Assembly: GCA_961205875.1 (NCBI GenBank)
Contig: OY540817.1
Span: forward strand, 9,025,001-9,089,000
Length of the DNA: 64,000 bases
DNA from: Sialis fuliginosa
Lineage: Eukaryota; Arthropoda; Insecta; Megaloptera; Sialidae
Direction of reading: 5' to 3'
Position 1 is the first letter of the stretch; each line of letters opens with the position of its first letter. This document shows, in pieces, positions 55,950-64,000 of this stretch. The position numbers and the translations under genes are program-made. The notes below the pieces were generated by a model that saw only the letters and a list, made by a program, of their open reading frames with translations, was not told the DNA's origin and made no database searches.

Positions 55950-57650
55950 AATAATTTTGAATATATTTTAACTTTCATATTTATACACATGTATGTATAT
56001 GAAATATACATAGAGTATAATAAGTATTGTTAAGCCGATTTTTTTCGAATTATAGAAATATCAATTTAAAGATACGAAAATAAGAAGGACAATCATAACT
56101 TACTTTACAAATAATATTTTTTAATTTAAATCACATTTATTTAAACATTAAAATGTACGAATACAAAAAAATAAAATCGTTTAGGCTCACGTGTCGTGTC
56201 ACTTTCGTGACCCGAAAAATTTATAACTTGCACCCAGATTATATCCTGAATACAACGCCAATGCACACAATTCTTAATAAAACATAATAAATTAAGAAAA
56301 ATATCGTAAGTACAACGAAATTATTATCTATAACTTTATTCTATCTTTTTATGTTTTAATAAAATTAGAAACACGTACATTGTCCACTCTGAGAATTACG
56401 TGTAAGAAAGTCTCGTGGCTCCCATGGTAGATACGTATTTTAATTACAAATTTATGTGTTATTTTCTTTATTTTTTATACATAAGTAAAATGTTTTGTAT
56501 AATAAAGTATAGTAATCAAGATTTTAATGAACTTACACGTGTTGAGAGTTCCCGAATCACGCACGTCTGATTGTCTGTCTGTCGGTGAAACAAACATGAG
56601 ATTTTAAACGTAAGATTTTTATATATTGAGATATGCACCTCCTATTTTTGAACAACATTACTAAATCGGAAACGGATGTCTAACTTAATTGACCATTTTA
56701 AGGGAAATATATTTTTATACAATAGAATCTACCCCTAATCCTCTATAAACTTTCTTAACCGGCATTTGTGCAATCCCGCATAATACTTTGAAAACTCAAA
56801 ACTTCTCGATAGTATTCAACAATAATTCGTTATAAATTACTTCAAGTTTGGATACTACTAAAACTATCCTAAATTACAAGATTTAGAAGATATAACTAAT
56901 GAAAATTTCCTACAACATAAAACATCACAACCCTAAATTATTGTAACCAAACAACCATAACAAATATCCTTCGATTACAGGGGCCACTGACATCGACTCT
57001 AACACTACTACCACCCCAATGCACTCTATGGATACAGTTCAGTGGACATAGACAAACAACAGTGTAAGGGTGGAGGGGGGGGGGGGGGGTCAAAAACAAC
57101 CACATAATGTTGGCGAATAGGTGTGAGGTAAAATGAGATAGGTAATATTATAGTGTTGAAAATATAACAGCTACTACTACTGCTATTATAATGTATTCAA
57201 AACAAAATTGTTATGTTATAATAATACATAATATGTACGAGCATAAACAACTGGTCTTTAGTTATATATTGTTGTAATTGTGATGAATGTAAATAAAGGT
57301 CTATAGAAATGTTATTAATGTTAATTATCGGTTATTGTATAACTATGTATTTAATAAAACTGAATGTTAATTCATACAGCACCCATAGTTCAAAGTTTAT
57401 TTAAAAAAGCACCAGATAAAAATGAACCTAGTTCTTTTGGTATATTTGAAATATAATTAAACTATTTCAAACGATAAGATTTTACAATATTGATCTTATA
57501 TCTTTTAGAGATTGGAAAAATGAGTTATTTTAGTGATTCATGTCCAGGGCGCCCACATCCGATAACAGCCCCTGGGACATTTTTTATAAAAAATATTTTT
57601 TTCCTTTATTCTTGTGTAACAAAAAAAAATTGTAATATAATGAATCCATA
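55950..57650. other. AT-rich DNA with a G15 run and a worn tail; no gene seen
   Basis: 'gaaatatacatagagtataataagtattgttaagccg-tttttttcgaatt' near 55998 repeats 17727-17775. A tail fragment lies at 56563-56690 ('gtctgtctgtcggtg', 'aaatcggaaacggatg'). A run of 15 G lies at 57075-57089. Confidence 0.4.
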
Positions 57651-57654
57651 GAAA

Positions 57655-57900
57655 ACGTAACTGTCTGTTTGTTACTTTGATTAGATGAAATTTGGCAAAA
57701 CAGATGGCTTGCATCTTGAGGAAAGACATAGGCTACTTCGTATTCCGAAAATTTATTAGATAAAAAAAATGGGTGTGTGACATTTGTACGCGCAATAGGT
57801 TATAAGTTTTTCTAGGTTATAAGTTTGAATCTAAAAACCTGTTTTATCAACTATCATAACAGAAATCGGTATTTCCTAGCCTGCTAACAGCTAGTCTAAT
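57655..57900 (+). repeat. RTE-like LINE/SINE tail
   Basis: 'gtctgtttgttactttgattagatgaaatttgg', GCTTGCATCTTGAGGAAAGA, 'cataggctacttcg', 'ttatcaactatcataacagaaat' and 'ctaacagctagtctaat' appear in the standard order. Confidence 0.6.
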
Positions 57901-57904
57901 ATAT

Positions 57905-58995
57905 TTTACATTAATTATTCAATTAAAGTTTTTTTAATAATTTAAAACCAAGATTCTCAACTAGAGATAAATATCGGCCTCATCTCATTCCAATTTAAGC
58001 ACTCTCATCTCATCTTACTAGTGCAGCAATCTTGAAACTACGGATTATATTATACGAATGAAAAATGCGGCTTCCTCTAATTATGTATTAAGTAGATATA
58101 ATTTTTAAAATGGCTCTTCATTCAAAAAGTTTGCTGACCTCTGTACTAGTATAAACAATATCGATTAAGTCACACCTTACTAGTGTCGACAACATAGGAT
58201 ACATTTTGAAAATCTAAATTCAGAAAATCTGGTCACTTTGATATATTAAGATTTATGACCTACATATTTAAAAAAAAATTATATTTCAAAAATGTTATAA
58301 GGGTGCGTACGAAACAAGAAGGGAAAGAGATAGAAAAAAATCGGTGGTGGCAGACAAAACTGGTGCCGCGCCCTACAATGCAAACTACAGGAGTGCCCCC
58401 GTCCCTCCCTCATACTCATAATACACCTCTTCTCTCCGCTAGAATAACACACGTTTGTTTTTTATATTTAAATATACGGCATCGCATTGTTTTCAAAATG
58501 TCATTATCATTACGGGAGACTAACTAACTAACTGCATATATTATACAGGAAATGATTTGTTAATTAAACAAACGGGTTTGTCACTGTGTCGGTTCATGTT
58601 CATTTGTTGCTTTATGTAACGGATATTCACTGATTGTTCCTGGAAATTGTATGTAATTTTTTATTTTTCCGGCCTGGAAATTCTATGTACGCTTATGTGG
58701 TATAAACTGAAGTACTATACAAATATGGCGAGGAATTTAAATATTGATGGTTAGTGATATTTATTTATTACCTGTAACTTCATAGCATTGTAAGCAAATC
58801 TGACAACTCACTTTTCACCCACTTCTAATTAACGTATCGATTTGAAACTTAGAAAACTTATGCAGTTCTAGTGACAATACAATAATATGGTACCATCGAA
58901 CTTGTATGATAATGGAGGTGGTCAAAAACGTGTTTTTAGTTGTTGTTTTTATTAGAATTTTATTAAATTCAATTTAATTCAGTATGCATTTGTGG
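57905..58995. other. AT-rich DNA, no gene seen
   Basis: A less AT-rich patch at 58340-58450 ('ctggtgccgcgccctacaatg', 'cccccgtccctccctc') is not resolved. No frame or tip is convincing. Confidence 0.35.
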
Positions 58996-58998
58996 TAT

Positions 58999-59085
58999 TT
59001 CTTAGGCCGCTATTATAATATCAAAGAAATATGTCAAAGATCTGTCAAAAAACTATGATCAAATATAGGAGACTGTCTAGGGCCG
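58999..59085 (+). mobile_element. truncated copy of the 6.7 kb MITE, cut by a hAT-like tip
   Basis: TTAGGCCGCTATTATAATAT then 'caaagaaatatgtcaaagatctgtcaaaaaactatgatcaaatatagga' matches the left half of 6729-6924. It stops at 59080, where AGGGCCGTAACTACTACC, the tip of the hAT MITE family of 54.8 kb, begins. Confidence 0.55.
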
Positions 59086-59800
59086 TAACTACTACCAGCA
59101 TAGGGGGACTCCGAACACGGAAGGTATTTTTCTACGAAGTCGGATGAAAAAAAGTTTTGAAATTTCAAAATCAAAAACCCAAAAAATTAGATTTTTAAAA
59201 CATTTATAGAACTATCTTTCGCACAGTACATAAAAAATCTAAAAAAGAAAGAATATCCCTCTACCGTTTGTTATCCACAAGATATCAACGAGTCAATTTT
59301 TAGGTTCAATTGAACTACAAATGTACCAAGTCTTATCAAAATTAGTGAGATAATACTCGCAATGTTCACTTTTTAGACGAAAAAAGTTATAAAATTTCGA
59401 ATATTTCCAAAACCCCTAATCCGATTAGAACCAAAATCAATAGGTGTGGAGTACTCTCTAAGACAAACATTTTCTCCAAAAATAATTAAGATCGGTGCAT
59501 TTTTACTGTAGTTATCGAGAAAGAAAGAAAATTCTACATCCATGCGGAAATTAACTTTTCTTTACGTTTTTAAGTTAGTTCAATCAGAATATGCTCTTAT
59601 CTCGGTATTACAACACTTCCATTTCTTACGGACCCATGAAGTAAAATGATTTGAAATTCGATTCGATTAGTTATTAAAAACAAAATCAGATCACGAAACA
59701 CCAATTTCCAACTCTGGAAAACCGTTGATCCTAAAGTCAAAGCGATATGACCCTTAATGTAATAATAATACAATTATATCACTTGTCAATAACAAAGTTT
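59086..59800. repeat. probable transposon interior or LINE-tail-like repeat
   Basis: 'gaagtcggatgaaaaaaagt', 'ccaaaacccctaatccgattagaaccaaaatc' and 'agatcggtgcatttttactgtagttatcgagaaag' have the style of dispersed insect repeats. No second copy is present here to define limits. Confidence 0.3.
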
Positions 59801-59829
59801 GGTAGTCAATAAATCATTATTTCCATCAA

Positions 59830-59945
59830 CTAACCAGCGCCACATTTCAATCATCAAGTGTGGCGCCATCTATATACCCCGTCGCGAACTTCCACCGTGC
59901 ATTGCCGCACGGATTTAATCGAAACTCCAATTACTCGATCATTAG
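59830..59945. promoter_or_regulatory. small CpG-rich patch with a GCGCCATCTA motif and hairpin
   Basis: GCGCCACA (59837) and TGTGGCGC (59859) form an 8 bp stem, and GCGCCATCTA (59863-59872) repeats the CTCF-like word found twice at 49.3 kb. 'cccgtcgcgaacttccaccgtgcattgccgcacgg' continues the CpG-rich stretch. Its role is unknown. Confidence 0.25.
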
Positions 59946-60676
59946 CTCTCATATTATGCTATGAACGCAAATCACTCTATGTTTTTACATATTTTTTTGT
60001 TTATGTTGTGTCGCGCAGTGTAAATGACGGTTTTTAAAAAGTTTTCCCGCTCTCTAATTAAAAAATTAATTGATGATAATATGCATTATTTAAAATTCTG
60101 TTTTTCTTTTTTAATTGTTCGTTAATAGGAAGGAACATTCTGAAAGTTTGATTGATTGATAGAAATTTTCTTTGTCTAGTCGAATAATAATCAAATTATT
60201 AATTAATGCGAAAAAACATTATACTTCAGACACCAATGGTTGATTTTATTTTATAACCCTCATCTTCTACTATCGGATTAATTTTTTTTTTTTAAATGAG
60301 TATTTATTTCAAATATCTTTAACAACCCACTTAAAAGTTTACATTTTCGGATATTATTTACTGACCATTATAGTTTAATATCGATTTGTTTTAATTTTCT
60401 GTTATAAAAATATAAACAAAGTTCATTAATTAAGTCGAACTTGGCAGTTTTTAGGCTGGTGACGCACTACAGGTCGCAAAATATAATTTACATAATTAAA
60501 AAGTTTTATTTAATTACATAATATCTTTTGTATTTTTAAAACATTTTAAAAATACAATAATACAGTCTGTAACCAATTTTAATCTGATTTGATGTTTACT
60601 TGCTTTATTTTTAATTTTAAATATTCTAGTTCAGATGTATTATCTACATCTAACTTCATGGTGTCAAATTCTTTCC

Positions 60677-60955
60677 GCGCATTTTATTTACGTTGCATTA
60701 CTAAAAGTTTACTCTGAACGCGCCTAAAGAAGTATAACTTCAAAAAAAACATCTGCCAAGTAAATGCACAGGGCTTCCTCGTGCTAAATTCACCAAAGAT
60801 AATTAATTATAAATCTAAATTTATGCAAACATCAAAATGAAAATTAAAACGTCAAAATGACAGTTAATATATCAAAGTAAATATCAATTTAAAAAAACAA
60901 AACACGATTTTTAAAAATAAATTGAGATAAATCTTTGTAAAGGAATTTTTACAAC
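60677..60955 (+). repeat. dispersed repeat Y, copy 2
   Basis: 'gcgcattttatttacgttgcattac', 'aagaagtataacttcaaaa', 'catctgccaagtaaatgcac', GGGCTTCCTCGTGCTAAATT, 'aaagtaaatatcaattt', 'aaacacgatttttaaa' and 'aaattgagataaatctttgtaa' match 23690-23995 in order. Confidence 0.6.
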
Positions 60956-61059
60956 AAACATTGTAAACCCATTTTATAGGAAATTTAATGCTCTACAAAA
61001 AATAATTTATAAAATTTTCACATAGCATGTGTTGTTCCTGAGATATCTTGAAAAAATAA

Positions 61060-61365
61060 ATATTTTGGGATGTCACCCCTCCCCCTTCCACACGTTTTTG
61101 ATGATTTTGAAATGGGACCGCCCTCAAGCCAGACCCAACCATCCGACCAAGTTCCAATAATATCGATTCAGTGGTTCATGAGTTATGACAAGGATTCAGG
61201 GGACAGACGGACGGACGGACAGATAGACAGACACGGAATGAAAAGTGTTTGTCTTGACGTGAAACGGAATGATCAATTTAAAATTTTGAAATCGGAGAAC
61301 ATTTTTTTGTCTCAATCTAAAACGATCACAAAGCTTCTTGTATCTTCGATATTGCGAGGAAGCAA
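61060..61365 (+). repeat. dispersed repeat V, copy 2, with (GACG)n/(GACA)n
   Basis: 'ttttgggatgtcacccctccc', TTTTTGATGATTTTGAAATG, 'gattcagtggttcatgag' and 'gacagacggacggacggacagatagacagac' follow in order. The end ('cggagaac', 'atcttcgatattgcgaggaagc') parallels the complement of 44640-44860. The 100-residue plus-strand frame is a by-product of the repeat. The simple tract near 61200 suggests a LINE-type tail. Confidence 0.6.
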
Positions 61366-61369
61366 AAGA

Positions 61370-62010
61370 TAAAGAGGTGTGCATATTACGGCCAAGCCAT
61401 GCTATTTATTAAATGGTAATACAATATAAAACCTAAATTGCAAACATAAAACCAGTAAAATAGGTGTTAAGTGCATTAGATCATTAAACACGCATCATGA
61501 AACGCGTTGGTCAAAATTCAATTGTAACAAATATCACGAGACAGTAATGTTCCTTACACTCAACACAAACATATCGACACGAATGTCGATCGCGGGAAAG
61601 TTATCCCTGGATAATATCCGTTCCCGGATAGAATATACCCTCGCACGTTCCTAGAATTGTTTCATTGTAACACTTAGCCCAGTCGGGTAGAAGTCCTGTG
61701 TCGAGATTCAGGGATGAGGAACAAATACTATAGCTATGTATGTTCGCACTGACAGATTCTATATTATTTGTACAGATGGAAGCAAGCAATGCTGCTTTTA
61801 AATAATTTAGTAACAAAATATTCAGGTGTGGATATAATTAATTCTAAAGAATAAATTGTACATAAATTATAATCGTTTTTTTATGGGTATGGAAGGAAAT
61901 TTCATCTCAAAAATTTTGAAAAAAGTATAAGGAACAAAATTATAATTTTGTTTTACTTTTCCTATTTGTATTCAAATAAAAGTAATTCCCAAAGTTTGTT
62001 ATTCTTATAT
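61370..62010. other. AT-rich DNA, less so near 61.6 kb; no gene supported
   Basis: The stretch 61560-61740 is less AT-rich and holds a small minus-strand frame (61601-61816). It has no domain and no splice signals that I could trust. Confidence 0.35.
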
Positions 62011-62014
62011 TTTC

Positions 62015-62330
62015 TTTAGCGAGATCAGTGAACTGGAATGACCTCGACACGTTTTTATATGAAACGCAAACGTGAGGAGGAGGAAAGTAAAAGGTTAGAG
62101 CCAACGCTTAAGTTTGAATGTGTGTGTGTGCATATGCGTGAGAGAGCGATGAGTAGATGTATAAGAGAAAGATGGATGAGTAGCAAGCGTAGAAGTCAGT
62201 TTAGGTCAGTTTTGATGCATGCGTTAAAATTATTAATTTAATATGTTAAGCTTTACTTATTTAATTCGCATGGTTACTGAAAACAAAAGAAGTTTCACGT
62301 CAACCGTGAGCTTAGGTGAGGCACACACCA
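62015..62330 (+). mobile_element. MITE W, copy 2
   Basis: Collinear with 42419-42800: 'tttagcgagatcagtgaactggaatgacctcgacac', 'gcatatgcgtgagagagcgatgagtagatgtataag', 'gatggatgagtagc', 'gcatgcgttaaaatt' and 'gaagtttcacgtcaacc'. The left tip is cut. It lacks the G18 of copy 1. The plus-strand frame at 62038-62241 is not a gene. Confidence 0.65.
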
Positions 62331-62334
62331 TTTT

Positions 62335-63060
62335 TTCTTCTACAGTTTAAGAGTTACGAATTTTGTTAATTGTGCTGAAAAAAAGTTGGACAAAACATTA
62401 ATTCAGTTAAAAATTACTTGTTTTTTTTTTCGTAAAAAATGTAGGTTTCCATTTAAAAAAAATGACCATTACGGGGCCTTTGAAGGTTCAAATAATATAG
62501 AATAGATATTTTTAAGCCCTGAAATTTTTGATAAAACATTTTTAACAGAAACTCAACCCCTTTAATAATTTCCATACTTGAGACATACTGTATATTATAT
62601 TAGTATTAATAATGTGAATTTCAGTTATATAAAAAATTATAGAGTCAATTTTACTCATATTAATAATCACAAGATATTTATTGCATAATTTCATAACTAA
62701 CCTCTAAAATTATTATAGAATTTCATAAATCACATACAAAATTAATGAAACATCACAAAAAAACTGCTAACAATTTATCTACAGTGTTCAAGACACAGAC
62801 AGGTATATAAAGAGGCGTTCAGTCTTGTACAAAGAGTAACGCTTTTTTATTTTTCTACCTAGTTAAAAGAATGATCATCGTCAACATCTTTAGTACAGAA
62901 ATAATGGCAAAGAATAGGTTGTTTTACTTTAAAAATATGTTCGCTTGAATCAGGGCTTATTTTTTAGTATATTTTTTATTACTCGGATGTAGTGTGTAAA
63001 AGTCATTTATTTTTTATAAATTAGTGGTTCGATAACGTGCCAGTAAATAAGCAAACGTAA
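62335..63060. other. AT-rich DNA, nothing recognised
   Basis: No coding frame, tip or tandem repeat could be supported. Confidence 0.4.
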
Positions 63061-63066
63061 CATGAT

Positions 63067-63165
63067 AAGGTACTGGCATCAGTCTCTAATAATACCCCAA
63101 TGTTGGACTCTTGTTTAATGAAACGCACTAAATTATATTATATTATATGTACTAAATTATCAATT
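63067..63165 (-). mobile_element. TA-flanked MITE X, copy D (one end)
   Basis: The tip AAGGTACTGGCATCAGTCTC after TA, then 'accccaatgttggactcttgtttaatgaaacgcactaaatta', matches the complement of 24360-24428 and 51390-51450. Similarity is lost after about 63165. Confidence 0.6.
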
Positions 63166-63169
63166 CCAA

Positions 63170-63650
63170 AAAACAGTATACTTTGCTCTTAAACGTCCAA
63201 GACTGAGGCCATTACCTTTTTTACATACTTTACCCCTCCCCTATAAAAATAGAAAATATAATCAATATTGTGTCTGTTATATATTTAATATTATACATAT
63301 ATATATTTAAATTTATAAATCTTTGCTCCCAAGAGAAAAATATAGCAACTGCACTGGACAAATACCTACTACATAATTTCACATGTTGACAATAACTATA
63401 CATATTTATTAATTTAAAAGTAAAAACTTGTCGCAATAAATCCCGCATGAACTTGTTCACTAGACTTTAGTGGACACAAGAGAAATCACCAAAGGGGTAA
63501 TTTTTCCTCCCCTAATTAAACAATAGTAGGGTGACCATGATGTCCCAATCCCCATAATGCAATATTTTAATTATGACAATGTAGCTCAGTAACAGCAGCT
63601 GGGTCCAATTTGATTCATGTATTATAAATGATCAAAAATGTATTGCTTTA
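63170..63650. other. AT-rich DNA, no gene seen
   Basis: 'tagggtgaccatgatgtccc' near 63527 resembles a transposon tip, but no partner was found. Confidence 0.3.
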
Positions 63651-63654
63651 ATGC

Positions 63655-63712
63655 AGGGCTGACCAACCCGCGGCCCGCAACGCTCTTATGTGCGGCCCGC
63701 GGCCACATACAA
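63655..63712 (+). mobile_element. hAT-type tip with GCGGCCCGC words
   Basis: CAGGGCTGACCAACCCGCGG then CCCGCAACGCTC and GTGCGGCCCGCGG is the standard left tip of a short hAT element ('cagggctg.ccaac..gcggcccg'). The expected duplication before it would end at 63653. The other end lies beyond or was not found. Confidence 0.55.
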
Positions 63713-64000
63713 ACAAATTATATTTTTATAATGTTTATTTTAATTATCAGGTGTTTCACAATGACTGAGATTGGTTTTAATTTCTCGTTGTTTTCTTTAA
63801 AATATTGTTATAATTATGTACTTAACTACTCATTTTAATTGATAATTTTGTTTTATAATATAATACAAAATTAGTATTTGAAGTATTTTTGTGAAGAAAT
63901 AAAACCTTTATTTATTAATATTTTAAATACTTGAAACAATAACTAATTTATTTTTTCTCAATCTGTTTTGATTTTTTTAAATTCCAAATAAGATCTAAAG

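Noticed and set aside
44633..61372. MSPLPL-starting frames on both strands as a conserved protein
   Set aside because: They are the same dispersed non-coding repeat in opposite orientation. The shared reading breaks into frameshifts and a (GACG)n tract.
63638..63838. 66-codon plus-strand frame
   Set aside because: It overlaps the hAT tip and the flanking AT-rich DNA; the apparent peptide is an artefact of the tip sequence.
1..64000. tRNA, rRNA or snRNA genes
   Set aside because: I looked for GGTTCGA-type T-loops with paired arms and for conserved rRNA words on both strands and found none that I could support.

Overview
The window is eukaryotic, A+T-rich (roughly three quarters by eye) and almost entirely non-coding. 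The best fit is an insect nuclear genome, probably intron or intergenic DNA between widely spaced exons. Lepidoptera is my first guess. The clues are the worn non-LTR tails ending in GGGTAACAGCTAGT, tails with the phrase 'aaaccgctgaaccgatcttgatgaaatttgg', a TCAAG/ATGCGAGT tail type, and a short element with GTTGAAGTGAAACTTC ends. These phrases occur in other arthropods too, so the order is an inference. No tRNA, rRNA, CRISPR array, operon or bacterial gene was seen.

Layout. 0-2.5 kb: one hAT end, a tandem array of about 210 bp units and a short inverted-repeat element. 2.5-10 kb: mostly featureless AT-rich DNA with a protein-like open frame (3.2 kb), a hAT-like MITE (6.2 kb), a second MITE (6.7 kb) and non-LTR tails (8.6-10.3 kb). 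11.0-11.8 kb: a palindrome-rich element whose relative lies inverted at 45.1-45.9 kb. 12.1-12.3 kb: a promoter-like stretch with a short ATG frame and a splice donor. 13-17.7 kb: tails and three MITEs. 18.1-22.2 kb: a 4 kb near-perfect palindrome, each arm holding three tandem units of about 720 bp. 22.9-23.3 kb: 3' end of a Jockey-like LINE. 23.7-27.4 kb: dispersed repeats, hAT ends and a CpG-rich island. 27.7-28.9 kb: broken LINE reverse transcriptase on the minus strand. 29-34.8 kb: several TIR elements, one carrying the C-terminal relic of a probable pogo/Tigger-type protein. 38-41.8 kb: a TIR element with a tandem array inside it, then a 2.65 kb TIR element with coding traces. 42.4, 44.6, 61.1 and 62.0 kb: paired dispersed repeats. 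49.1-50.2 kb: a CpG-rich regulatory-like island next to a 0.7 kb TIR element. 50.6-51.5 kb: a MITE with a Harbinger-like element nested in it. 52.4-52.9 kb: a fold-back element with an 8 bp duplication. 53.0-53.3 kb (minus) and 55.7-55.9 kb (plus): two candidate host exons. 54.8 kb: a complete hAT MITE with its target duplication.

There is no gene set acting together. What links the parts is transposition. At least a dozen non-autonomous DNA elements can be delimited by their ends. Three TA-flanked families (24/32/51/63 kb, 33.5 kb and 39.1 kb) share an architecture: similar tips plus repeated copies of the tip core just inside the ends. The most unusual structure is the 4 kb palindrome. Boundaries are read by eye; no alignment or database search was run.
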